Of a DNA stretch of 11,564 nt, positions 1 through 7,656 are shown in pieces. The translations under genes and the position numbers were made by a program. Within the stretch, counting starts at the first letter, position 1; each line of letters starts with the position of its first letter. This DNA comes from an uncultured Solobacterium sp. GTDB taxonomy: Bacteria > Bacillota_I > Bacilli_A > Erysipelotrichales > Erysipelotrichaceae. The notes below the pieces were generated by a model, which searched no databases, was not told where the DNA came from, and worked only from the letters and a program-made list of their open reading frames with translations. The DNA is taken from contig CALEMV010000240.1 in NCBI GenBank assembly GCA_937910655.1, forward strand, positions 1 to 11,564. The letters run 5' to 3'.

Positions 1-261
1 CAGAAGGATGTAGTTAACGCAATTGCCGATGAATTAAAGACACTTTCAACAAAAGTTGTTAAAGACAAGGTTTCTTTCAATCAAAAGGATACAGCATTCG
101 GTGTTGAAGTAGCTGACAAGGAAGGTACATATAACGTTACTCTTTACTACAATGGCTACATGAAAGTTCAAAAGTTAGGTGGAGATGTTGTAGTTTACTC
201 TGTAACAGATGAACAGATTGACAAGTTAAATGAAATCTGGTCTGAAGCTATGTCTAAATAA
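1..261 (+). CDS. C-terminal fragment of an unrecognised protein
   Basis: An open frame enters from the left edge and runs 86 codons to a TAA at 259-261. I do not recognise the family. The visible part looks like a small, soluble, lysine-rich domain: a helix-like start (DVVNAIADELKTLS), several short strand-like stretches with alternating hydrophobic residues (GVEVADKEGTYNVTLYYNGY), then a helical end (DEQIDKLNEIWSEAMSK). No membrane segment or catalytic motif is visible. It is the only plus-strand gene in the window and converges on the minus-strand operon that ends near 364. A good terminator follows 26 bases after its stop. That it is a real gene is well supported by the clean reading frame, its codon use and the terminator; its function is unknown. 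Confidence 0.75.
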   Translation, partial: QKDVVNAIADELKTLSTKVVKDKVSFNQKDTAFGVEVADKEGTYNVTLYYNGYMKVQKLGGDVVVYSVTDEQIDKLNEIWSEAMSK

Positions 262-286
262 CAATCGCTTAAATCTATTTCTTATT

Positions 287-316
287 AGAGATGATAAATT
301 CTTATCATCTCTTTTC
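287..316 (+). terminator. Intrinsic terminator of the left-edge gene
   Basis: Perfect 11-bp stem: AGAGATGATAA at 287-297 pairs with TTATCATCTCT at 302-312, around the 4-base loop ATTC. The stem runs into TTTT at 312-315. It lies 26 bases after the plus-strand stop codon, so it probably ends that transcript. Confidence 0.8.
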
Positions 317-324
317 TTATACTC

Positions 325-357
325 ATAAAAATGCGACTCAATTTAATGAGTCGCATT
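325..357 (-). terminator. Intrinsic terminator of the araC-type/pyrophosphatase/B3-4 unit
   Basis: Perfect 11-bp stem with arms 330-340 and 347-357 (on the minus strand AATGCGACTCA and TGAGTCGCATT) around a 6-base loop. On the minus strand the stem is followed by a T run. It lies 7 bases after the stop of the B3/4 gene. Together with the plus-strand terminator at 287-316 it forms two separate hairpins between convergent genes. Confidence 0.85.
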
Positions 358-363
358 GTATAT

Positions 364-1089
364 TTATTCTTGAATCATTGTTTCCTTTGTATGAATATTG
401 ATAATCTGTTTGTTAATAACTTCTGCACCCACATACTGTGTTAAAAGACTTGCAAGTTCATCAACTGCTTCTTGTAACTCTCCTACACGGTTTGGTTCTA
501 CGCATTCCATTGCGATAAACTCAACAGTAGTATCATCTGTGACTTCTGTACGCTTTCCATCACGCCAGTTCCAGCAACGGCAGATAACACCTTCCTCATC
601 ATAGTATGCGATTTCTCCAGCAAGTGGTGGCTCTGGTTTATCTGAACCAATTGGCCAGAAGTCTTCTCCACCTTTCATAATACCTAAGTGTAAATCGCCC
701 TTAAAAGCCTCCATATTCTCTGCACCGATTGGGAATGCATACTTCAATGAAATTGCATTTGTAATATCTACTGTTGGAGCGATAGAGCCAACTGGAGTTC
801 CATGCAGTACACGCTTTAATAACGCTTCGATAGAACAACGAGCACCCTTCTTTGTAGGGAATTTAGAATATGCCTCACGCCATGTCTTTACCACTGCATT
901 TTCAGAAATAATATCACTAGTTAAGTACTTCTTAGCACCTTCATTTGCACTATCTAATAACGCTTTGATTTCAGCTGCCTTTTCATCATCTAAATGAATG
1001 GACTCCTGAACATTCTTTACAGCTAATACTGCAATACTCGCTTCTGGAAAAATCTCCCAAAATCCTTCATCAACGATAAATTTCTTCAT
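364..1089 (-). CDS. Freestanding B3/4 (PheRS beta-like) tRNA-binding domain protein
   Basis: A 241-residue protein made almost entirely of the B3/4 fold, which in phenylalanyl-tRNA synthetase beta chains forms the editing domain. Recognisable stretches are WREAYSKFPTKKGARCSIEA at residues 70-89, VDITNAISLKYAFPIGAEN at 107-125, and the strand-rich part around GEIAYYDEEGVICRCWNWRDGKR at 158-180. The catalytic and tRNA-recognition domains of PheRS are absent, so it is not a synthetase fragment. Family knowledge makes hydrolysis of mischarged aminoacyl-tRNA or free amino-acid binding plausible; I see no substrate clue. I chose ATG at 1089, which has GAGG eight bases upstream (1098-1101). An in-frame GTG at 1098 overlaps that ribosome binding site and is less likely. 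It follows the pyrophosphatase gene by 27 bases, is last in its unit and is followed by a terminator. The family call is firm; the function is inference. Confidence 0.88.
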   Translation of the reverse strand: MKKFIVDEGFWEIFPEASIAVLAVKNVQESIHLDDEKAAEIKALLDSANEGAKKYLTSDIISENAVVKTWREAYSKFPTKKGARCSIEALLKRVLHGTPVGSIAPTVDITNAISLKYAFPIGAENMEAFKGDLHLGIMKGGEDFWPIGSDKPEPPLAGEIAYYDEEGVICRCWNWRDGKRTEVTDDTTVEFIAMECVEPNRVGELQEAVDELASLLTQYVGAEVINKQIINIHTKETMIQE

Positions 1090-1116
1090 GCATATCACCT
1101 CTATGGTATTAGTATA

Positions 1117-2727
1117 TCACTTTAAAGTATCGATAATAATAGGGAGTACTTGCTTCTTGCGAGATACAATACCCTTTCCAAAATGATCTTTGTTGAGAAG
1201 ATCACCAAAAGCTTCTGTAACGATACTAGACTTCTTACCCGCTGCTAGGAAGTAAGAGCCTGATCCCATAGGATCAGTAAATAGTGTTAATACTAAATCA
1301 TAATGTTGTGCTTCTGCTGTCTCCTCCATGAATGCATGGAAGTGATCTTTGATTGCAAAGTAATCATCTTTCTTGCATTGTACTTGTGCAATCGCAATTC
1401 TTGTACCACTAATTCTAAACTCTTTGAAGTCATTATAGAGCAATTCCACATCTGTCTTATTTGTAACAGAATCAGAGGCATTTAGCATCTCTTGATACAA
1501 GTCAGCTGCTTTTGTACCAGACACTTCTTCCAAGTACTTCACCATTTCATGATCGAATGGCGTCGTAGTTGGTGACTGCAAGCACATCGTATCGTTAATA
1601 GCAGCACCAAGAAGAATACCTGCTAGATTCTTTGGTAACTTAATATGAGATGACTTATATAAGCCTGTAATGATTGCAGCAGTACTTCCTACCGTACGTG
1701 CGACGATATTGATTGGTGTCACTGTTTCAATACCACCCATACGATGGTGGTCTACAATCTCAACTACCTCACCAAACTCTAAATCACGTACGGATTGCAT
1801 TGCTTCATTATGATCAACTAAAATAAACTTTTTCTTTTCATAATGAAATAAGTGATAGCGGGAGATAGCACCTACAACCCTACCCTCTTTATCTAGTACT
1901 GGATATGTACGATACCGCGTCTTAGCAATATGATCACTTACCTCATCAACATACTCTGTTTCTTGGAATGTCATTACATCTGTTGTCATAACTGATTTGA
2001 CAGATGGTGTTTGATAAATCAAACGTGAACATTCAATAACGGAGTAATCCGTATGCAACATGGATACACCCTTTTCTTTTGCATAGGATAAAGTAACTGC
2101 ATCAATCCAATCTTCACCAGATACAACTACGAGTGCTGCACCAGCTTCGATTACAAATCTTTGAATGTCCGGATTATTACGTACAATTACAATAGAATTC
2201 TTATATACTTCTGGCTTATCAGACATGGAAGGCATAATCTGTACAATACCACTTGGATGATACTGTTTTGATTCACAATAATACTTACCTTTCAATACTC
2301 TTGCGATATTGGTTAATGTGGCTGTACTTATCAAGTCTTTCAAAGACTTTCCACTTTCCGCCCAAAGCTTTGTTAAGTCAGAAACAGATAACAATCCTAA
2401 AAGTCTTTCTTTTTCATCAACGATGAAAATACCTTTATTTTTACGAGATAAAATAAGGTCTAATGCTTCTTTCATTGTTAAATCTGGGCCAGCAAGTAAT
2501 GGATCATCCTTCTCTATCTCCGATAACATACATCTAGCTGTATGGATTAGCTTAGGATGTTCAAAACCAAACTTCTGTAATAAATACTGTGTTTCACTCT
2601 TTGCCTTGCCTAAAGCACATGCGATAGCATCCTGCCCTAGCTGTTGTTTCAGATGAGCATACGCGATTGCGGATACGATTGCATCACAATCAGGATTCAT
2701 ATGCCCTGTCACATAGAATGGTTTCAT
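1117..2727 (-). CDS. Manganese-dependent inorganic pyrophosphatase with CBS and DRTGG domains
   Basis: Family II (DHH superfamily) cytosolic pyrophosphatase that hydrolyses PPi to phosphate, pulling reactions such as tRNA charging forward. Metal and catalytic motifs: GHMNPDCD at residues 8-15 (His9, Asp13, Asp15), DHN at 305-307, DHH at 326-328, and the C-terminal signature SRKKQVLP at 522-529 in the DHHA2 domain. Plain family II enzymes are near 310 residues; this one has 536 because about 230 residues are inserted after the first motif block: CBS 1 (about 75-130), DRTGG (about 135-245) and CBS 2 (about 245-298). In characterised CBS pyrophosphatases this insert binds adenine nucleotides, AMP/ADP inhibiting and ATP or diadenosine polyphosphates activating. 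All key residues are intact. The ATG at 2727 is the only convincing start, but its ribosome site (GTTGGG) is weak. It begins 25 bases after the AraC-type gene and is probably co-transcribed with it. Confidence 0.95.
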   Translation of the reverse strand: MKPFYVTGHMNPDCDAIVSAIAYAHLKQQLGQDAIACALGKAKSETQYLLQKFGFEHPKLIHTARCMLSEIEKDDPLLAGPDLTMKEALDLILSRKNKGIFIVDEKERLLGLLSVSDLTKLWAESGKSLKDLISTATLTNIARVLKGKYYCESKQYHPSGIVQIMPSMSDKPEVYKNSIVIVRNNPDIQRFVIEAGAALVVVSGEDWIDAVTLSYAKEKGVSMLHTDYSVIECSRLIYQTPSVKSVMTTDVMTFQETEYVDEVSDHIAKTRYRTYPVLDKEGRVVGAISRYHLFHYEKKKFILVDHNEAMQSVRDLEFGEVVEIVDHHRMGGIETVTPINIVARTVGSTAAIITGLYKSSHIKLPKNLAGILLGAAINDTMCLQSPTTTPFDHEMVKYLEEVSGTKAADLYQEMLNASDSVTNKTDVELLYNDFKEFRISGTRIAIAQVQCKKDDYFAIKDHFHAFMEETAEAQHYDLVLTLFTDPMGSGSYFLAAGKKSSIVTEAFGDLLNKDHFGKGIVSRKKQVLPIIIDTLK

Positions 2728-2752
2728 TATTTACCCAACTTTCTAATTATAG

Positions 2753-4027
2753 TTATCCTGTAAAGCCACTCTCAGAACGGTCCACTTTTTGCAGTGTAAT
2801 TCCTGTACGGAACTCTGTTGGTGTCATGGCTTTGAATTTGTAAAAGTTAAGATTGAATGTCTTAATATTGTTATAACCTACAGCTACCGCAATATCTAAG
2901 ACAGAATATGTTGTAGAAATCAATAACTCACTAGCTTTATTAATACGAATGAAATTCAATAAGGTTTCAAAGTTCTTCTCAGAATAATAGAGTAATGAGC
3001 GATTTAATTCTGAGACACTTACACCGTATTTCTCAGCCATCGTACTTGCAAGTAACTTCTCTGTATCATAGTGCTTGTAGAGATAGTTAGTTACTTCAAA
3101 GGCAACGTTCTTATCAGCGCGATTATATCCAGATTTTACTTTGCTATAGATCTTACGGTATTTGTTTGGTGTAATACCTACCTTTTCAACAAAGTGCTTT
3201 GATAGATGCGAAGCATCCGCAAAACCAAGTAGAATGGCGATTTCTTCAAGTGTCATATCCGTATAAATTAAATAATCTGATGTTTTCTCAATACGAATAT
3301 TATTTAACAATTTTGTAAATGTAGTACCTGTTAAATCAGTTAACTTCTTCGATAATGTTGATTCTGATATAAAGAATACTTCCGCAACTTTTTCAAGTGT
3401 TAAACGTTCTGAAGAATGGGAATAAATATAACTCAATATTGAATTCTGCATAACTGATGCATTTTCTTCGTTTACCACTTCTTCACTTGCTTTAAAGTAG
3501 CGGCGATACGCCACCATTAATTCAATGATCTTAACGAGCGAATAAAGAAAGGATAATGGTTTTGTAGGTTGCCTGACTAATGCGGAATCAACGCCAAGTT
3601 CATTTTGCAAATGAGACATGATTCCATCTACATACTTTGTCTGTTCCTCGTTTAAATACACTACTGGCTCTACCGCAAGGAAATTTAGAAGGTCTACACT
3701 TTCTTCTTCCAATCCTGGTGTTACCTTGAGCATTGTGTTAATAAACTGATAATCATAAACAACTAAATTTAGGTGTAAGGTATCTCTTACGTCAATAATA
3801 TCTGTAATTTTCCAAGGTGTAATCGCACATAGTGTATGAGGCTTTATATCATACTCTACGCCATCTACTTTGATCTTACCAACACCTTTATTAAAGTACA
3901 TAAAACGGGCAGCCTGATGCATCAAAGCTTTGGTTGGCTTCTCAATTGCTTCAAAGTCAAATGAGCAAAATGAGATGGGATTAGTTTCCGACGTCCAGCT
4001 ATCTTGAATCGTTGCTGTCTTTGTCAT
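2753..4027 (-). CDS. AraC-family regulator with two tandem AraC DNA-binding domains
   Basis: A 424-residue regulator. Residues about 40-95 look like a cupin-type AraC sensor domain (FNKGVGKIKVDGVEYDIKPH), and a helical linker follows. The first AraC domain spans about 195-294: helix-turn-helix LTLEKVAEVFFISESTLSKK, and the second helical unit MTLEEIAILLGFADASHLSK leading to FVEKVGITPNKYRK. A second AraC-like domain spans about 310-410: LLASTMAEKYGVSVSELNRS, then YSVLDIAVAVGYNNIKTFNL and FYKFKAMTPTEFR. That makes four helix-turn-helix units instead of two. I chose ATG at 4027 because AGAGGT lies nine bases upstream; an upstream in-frame start at 4099 would fall inside the hairpin that ends the preceding operon. 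It sits just downstream of the arginine deiminase operon and has its own promoter. Control of the arc genes is an attractive inference, not shown by sequence; it may equally control its own operon. Confidence 0.92.
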   Translation of the reverse strand: MTKTATIQDSWTSETNPISFCSFDFEAIEKPTKALMHQAARFMYFNKGVGKIKVDGVEYDIKPHTLCAITPWKITDIIDVRDTLHLNLVVYDYQFINTMLKVTPGLEEESVDLLNFLAVEPVVYLNEEQTKYVDGIMSHLQNELGVDSALVRQPTKPLSFLYSLVKIIELMVAYRRYFKASEEVVNEENASVMQNSILSYIYSHSSERLTLEKVAEVFFISESTLSKKLTDLTGTTFTKLLNNIRIEKTSDYLIYTDMTLEEIAILLGFADASHLSKHFVEKVGITPNKYRKIYSKVKSGYNRADKNVAFEVTNYLYKHYDTEKLLASTMAEKYGVSVSELNRSLLYYSEKNFETLLNFIRINKASELLISTTYSVLDIAVAVGYNNIKTFNLNFYKFKAMTPTEFRTGITLQKVDRSESGFTG

Positions 4028-4051
4028 ATATTTTGTACCTCTGTTGCACAT

Positions 4052-4060
4052 ATCATAGCA
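4052..4060 (-). promoter_or_regulatory. Candidate extended -10 promoter for the AraC-type unit
   Basis: On the minus strand the sequence TGCTATGAT (4060-4052) is an extended -10 element (TGn plus TATGAT, 5 of 6 to consensus). No good -35 box lies upstream; the best 17-base-spaced candidate, TTTCCG, is poor, which is usual for extended -10 promoters. Transcription would start near 4045, giving a leader of only about 18 bases that contains the AGAGGT ribosome site. Confidence 0.45.
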
Positions 4061-4069
4061 TATTTGAAT

Positions 4070-4111
4070 AAAAGCGGAAAGTTCCGACCGTGCTCTCACA
4101 CAGCCGGAACT
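4070..4111 (-). terminator. Probable terminator of the arc operon
   Basis: In minus-strand RNA, AGUUCCGGCUGUG (4111-4099) pairs with CACGGUCGGAACU (4092-4080) around the loop UGAGAG. The 13-bp stem includes two G-U pairs. The downstream tract UUUCCGCUUUU is imperfect, so termination may be partial. In plus-strand RNA the wobble positions become A-C mismatches, so the structure suits transcription from the permease gene, whose stop lies 25 bases upstream. Confidence 0.55.
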
Positions 4112-4136
4112 CTATCCAAACATATTTGAGTTTTAA

Positions 4137-5648
4137 TTATTTGATTAACATCATTGCTAATGATAGAACAACGATATTTGCGATAGCAATCGCTACAAAT
4201 AACTTCATACCCCACTTCATGTATGTCTTTAGTTCAACCTTAGCTGCACCTAGACCACCCATTACTACACCAGATGTTGGTGTGAAGAGGTTGATTAATC
4301 CGCAACCAGCGCAGAAGATATTGATCATAATTGAAGCGTTGAATCCTAATGTATTTGCTAAACCACCCATTACTGGCATTGAGAATCCAGCAAGTCCAGA
4401 TGTTGAAGGAACTAAGAAACTCAATACTAAGTAAATTACATATGATAGAGGAGCGAATACGAATCCTGGAACACCCATCAACATACCTGCTGCCTTGTCC
4501 AAGATCCAGAAGTCCATATGAGTAGACTTCATAACGACTGTAATACCACGAGCAACTGCGATAACGATAGCTACTGACAATAGATCTTTAGCACCGTCTA
4601 AGAATGTATCAATAAATTCTCTTTCAGACATTCTAGCCATGATAGCGATAAGAACACTCGAGAATGTAAACCAAGCTGCCAATTCAGAGAAGTACCATTG
4701 ACCTAAAGGTAAACCTGTTAAGACTGAAGTCCATCCGAATGCTGCTAAATAAGCTTCTTCATTACCTTTATAGATAATATCTATATAGGAAATCAAACTG
4801 ATAATCATAACTGCAAATGAAATTGCGAATACAACTAATACAGCCTTATGCTTGCCAGTAAATTCTAACTTGTCGCCATCATCCTTTGTAAAGTGTTCAC
4901 GCATATCTTCCTGCTCTTGTAGAGAAAGAATTGTTGAGCCTTTATCAGCCTTAACCTTCTTAGCGTATGCTAATACAAAGAAAATAGCGATTGCAAGTGA
5001 TGTAAACCACAATGCAAAACCAAGAATCATAACTAATGTGTTGTCATAAGGAACGTTAACACTCTGCAATGCAGCCATAGCTGCACCAGTAGCAAATGGG
5101 TTAATTGTTGAACCTAATACACCACATCCTGCACCAAGCAATACAGTTGCAACTGCTACCATTGTATCGAAGCCAGCTGCTACTAATGCTGTAGTAATTA
5201 AAGCGTAGAAACCGATTGTCTCTTCAGCCATTCCATATGTGGAACCACCAATAGAGAATAAGATCATTAAGATAACGATTAGGATTTCTTCCTTACCGTG
5301 CATCTTCTTAACTAAGTGATAAACACCAGCTTCAAGAGCACCAGTCTTCATTACAACACCGATGAATCCACCGATAGCCATAATAAATACGATCAGGTCA
5401 GCAGCATCCACAAATCCTCTTGGGAATGCCATGAAGAAATCACTAAACTTTGCACCGACAACCGTAACGGTTTTGCCGTTAGCAACCATGTCAACTAATT
5501 CGCCATACTTCTCAGGGTTTAAACCACTGATTAAGCTATCGCTAATTGGTTGTCCATTTAATAATACAGAAATTACACAAAGTACTGCTAAAATGATAAA
5601 TAAAATCGTAAACGCTGTTAATGAGCGTTTCTTGGCTTTCACAGACAT
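4137..5648 (-). CDS. YfcC-family permease, probable arginine/ornithine antiporter (ArcD role)
   Basis: A 503-residue integral membrane protein of the YfcC/DcuC-like ion transporter group. About 11-12 hydrophobic segments can be seen, e.g. residues 11-31, 84-102, 122-138, 205-229, 268-292, 355-373, 392-413 and 481-501. The two halves each carry a polar re-entrant-like motif typical of the family: GSTYGMAEETIGF (135-147) with GSTINPFATG (179-188), and VPSTSGLAGFSMPVMGG (413-429) with LFTPTSGVVMGG (454-465). A charged cytoplasmic loop lies at about 230-268. Its place 17 bases after arcC, with a strong AGGGGGG ribosome site, suggests the ArcD role: electroneutral exchange of external arginine for internal ornithine. 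Streptococcal arc operons use a permease of this type instead of the APC-family ArcD of Pseudomonas. Family confident; substrate inferred from context. Confidence 0.9.
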   Translation of the reverse strand: MSVKAKKRSLTAFTILFIILAVLCVISVLLNGQPISDSLISGLNPEKYGELVDMVANGKTVTVVGAKFSDFFMAFPRGFVDAADLIVFIMAIGGFIGVVMKTGALEAGVYHLVKKMHGKEEILIVILMILFSIGGSTYGMAEETIGFYALITTALVAAGFDTMVAVATVLLGAGCGVLGSTINPFATGAAMAALQSVNVPYDNTLVMILGFALWFTSLAIAIFFVLAYAKKVKADKGSTILSLQEQEDMREHFTKDDGDKLEFTGKHKAVLVVFAISFAVMIISLISYIDIIYKGNEEAYLAAFGWTSVLTGLPLGQWYFSELAAWFTFSSVLIAIMARMSEREFIDTFLDGAKDLLSVAIVIAVARGITVVMKSTHMDFWILDKAAGMLMGVPGFVFAPLSYVIYLVLSFLVPSTSGLAGFSMPVMGGLANTLGFNASIMINIFCAGCGLINLFTPTSGVVMGGLGAAKVELKTYMKWGMKLFVAIAIANIVVLSLAMMLIK

Positions 5649-5665
5649 ACTATCCCCCCTTCTAA

Positions 5666-6604
5666 TTATTTAGTAATAATGGTGCCTGTTTCACCTTGTA
5701 AAGCAACTTTTGCTTTTTGTAATGATGTAATTAATGCAGTTCCACCATGTGTGTTATTCTTAACAAATTCCATGCATGATTGAACCTTTGGAAGCATACT
5801 TCCAGGAGCAAATTGCTTCTCTTCGATATACTTCTCTGCTTCTTCCAATGTCATTGTTGGAAGTTCCTTTTGATCAGGCTTGTTATAGTTGATGCATACT
5901 CTGTCGACTGCAGTTAAGATAATCAACATATCTGCGCCAATGGACTGTGCTAGTAATGCACTGGAACGGTCCTTATCGATAACAGCTGCAACTCCCTTTA
6001 ATCCTTGCTCTGTTTCAACTACAGGGATTCCTCCGCCACCAACTGTAATAACGATGTCGCCAGCCTTAACAAGTTGTTCAACAACCTTTAATTCAACGAT
6101 ACGTTGTGGAATTGGTGAAGGTACAACACGACGATATCCACGTCCTGCATCTTCTACAAATGTAAAGCCCTTTTCGGCAGCAATCTTATCTGCTTCTTCC
6201 TTAGTATAGAAGCTTCCTACTGGTTTTGTAGGTTTAGCAAATCCTGGATCGTTTGCATCAACAACGACCTGTGTAACAATAGCTGCACATTCCTTGTCAA
6301 CGCCACGAGTCTTTAATTCATGCTGAATAGCTTGTTGTAAATGATAACCGATATAGCCTTGGGACATCGCACCACATTCTGGGAATGGCATATAAGGAGT
6401 ATTGCCACCCTTTGTGCATGAGAATTCCATTGCTAGGTTAATCATTCCAACCTGTGGTCCATTACCATGACCAACAATTACTTCATAGCCGTCCTGTGCT
6501 AAATCAACAATAGTCTTAGCAGTATGACGAACTAATTCAAGCTGCTCTTCAGGGGTATTGCCTAAAGCATTACCCCCAAGAGCTACTACTATACGCTTTG
6601 CCAT
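5666..6604 (-). CDS. arcC: Carbamate kinase
   Basis: Cytosolic enzyme of the last step of the arginine deiminase pathway: carbamoyl phosphate plus ADP gives ATP plus carbamate, which decays to ammonia and CO2. The 312-residue length is normal for the amino-acid kinase family. Motifs: ALGGNAL at residues 8-14, GHGNGPQVG at 45-53, ITVGGGGIPV at 186-195, IDKDRSSALLA at 209-219, FAPGSMLPKV at 265-274 and GGTALITS at 287-294. All are intact, so it should be active. It starts only 4 bases after the arcB stop. No clear Shine-Dalgarno is present (only CTGAAGT inside the end of arcB), which suggests translational coupling to arcB. The permease follows 17 bases later. Confidence 0.97.
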   Translation of the reverse strand: MAKRIVVALGGNALGNTPEEQLELVRHTAKTIVDLAQDGYEVIVGHGNGPQVGMINLAMEFSCTKGGNTPYMPFPECGAMSQGYIGYHLQQAIQHELKTRGVDKECAAIVTQVVVDANDPGFAKPTKPVGSFYTKEEADKIAAEKGFTFVEDAGRGYRRVVPSPIPQRIVELKVVEQLVKAGDIVITVGGGGIPVVETEQGLKGVAAVIDKDRSSALLAQSIGADMLIILTAVDRVCINYNKPDQKELPTMTLEEAEKYIEEKQFAPGSMLPKVQSCMEFVKNNTHGGTALITSLQKAKVALQGETGTIITK

Positions 6605-6608
6605 GTGA

Positions 6609-7601
6609 TTACTTCAGAGTTGCATACATAACAGCCTTAATTGTATGCATGCGGTTCTCTGCCTCATCAAATTGTCTAGCTTGTGTGCCTAAGAATACAT
6701 CATCTGTAACTTCCATAGCCTCTAAGCCATACTTCTGGTAAATGTTCTCACCAACTGTTGTGTTACGATCATGGAATGATGGTAAGCAGTGTAAGAAGAT
6801 AGCAGTTGGCTTAGCCATAGCCATCAATTCCTTATTAACCTGGTAAGGACGTAAGAGCTTGATTCTTGGCTCCCATAATTCTTCTGGCTCACCCATTGAT
6901 AACCAAATATCTGTGTAAAGAACGTCTGCATCCTTAGCACCGATCTTGATATCATCTGTTAATTCGATTTCAGCACCTGTCTTGCTAGCTACTTCTCTGC
7001 ACTTAGCAACAAGTTCATCAGAAGGCATTAATTCCTTAGGTCCGCATGCGCAGAAGTGCATACCTAACTTAGCACAAACAATCATCAATGAGTTAGCAAC
7101 GTTATTACGAGCATCACCGAAGAATGTTAACTTACGGCCTCTAACATCGCCGAATTCTTCCTTAACTGTTAAGATATCAGCCAACATCTGTGTTGGGTGA
7201 TATAAGTCTGTTAAACCATTCCATACAGGAACACCAGAATACTTAGCAAGTTCTTCAACTACTTCCTGCTTGAATCCACGGTATTCGATACCATCGTACA
7301 TACGACCTAATACCTTAGCTGTATCTTCCAATGATTCCTTCTTACCCATCTGTGATGATCCAGAATCTAGGAATGTAACACCCATACCTAAGTCACGTGC
7401 ACCAACTTCGAATGCACAACGTGTTCTTGTAGATGTCTTTTCGAACAAGAGCACAACCTGCTTGCCCTTTAAATAACTGTGGTCAACACCGTTAGCCTTT
7501 AATCTCTTGAATTCAGCAGATAATTCCAAGAAATATCTGATTTCTTCTGATGTAAAATCTAATAGTGTCAAAAAACTTCTTCCTCTAACATTTACGCCCA
7601 T
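6609..7601 (-). CDS. arcB: Ornithine carbamoyltransferase, catabolic
   Basis: Cytosolic enzyme that phosphorolyses citrulline to ornithine and carbamoyl phosphate in arginine fermentation. The 330 residues show the carbamoyl-phosphate loop STRTR at 57-61, HPTQMLAD at 135-142, the ornithine-binding motif around Asp231 and SMG (235-237), HCLP at 271-274 (catalytic Cys272) and AENRMHT at 314-320. The HCLPSFHD stretch and the flanking arcA and arcC genes point to the catabolic form, not the biosynthetic ArgF. The ATG at 7601 has a strong AAAGGAGCT ribosome site. It follows arcA by 55 AT-rich bases, in which I see no hairpin or promoter, so the genes are probably co-transcribed. Confidence 0.97.
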   Translation of the reverse strand: MGVNVRGRSFLTLLDFTSEEIRYFLELSAEFKRLKANGVDHSYLKGKQVVLLFEKTSTRTRCAFEVGARDLGMGVTFLDSGSSQMGKKESLEDTAKVLGRMYDGIEYRGFKQEVVEELAKYSGVPVWNGLTDLYHPTQMLADILTVKEEFGDVRGRKLTFFGDARNNVANSLMIVCAKLGMHFCACGPKELMPSDELVAKCREVASKTGAEIELTDDIKIGAKDADVLYTDIWLSMGEPEELWEPRIKLLRPYQVNKELMAMAKPTAIFLHCLPSFHDRNTTVGENIYQKYGLEAMEVTDDVFLGTQARQFDEAENRMHTIKAVMYATLK

Positions 7602-7656
7602 AATAGCTCCTTTTCTTAATATTTTTTCTATTTATATGGTTATTTAATTTTTAAAC

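Noticed and set aside
4028..4099. N-terminal extension of the AraC-type regulator to 4099
   Set aside because: It would begin inside the terminator-like hairpin and run through the candidate promoter; ATG 4027 has AGAGGT at good spacing.
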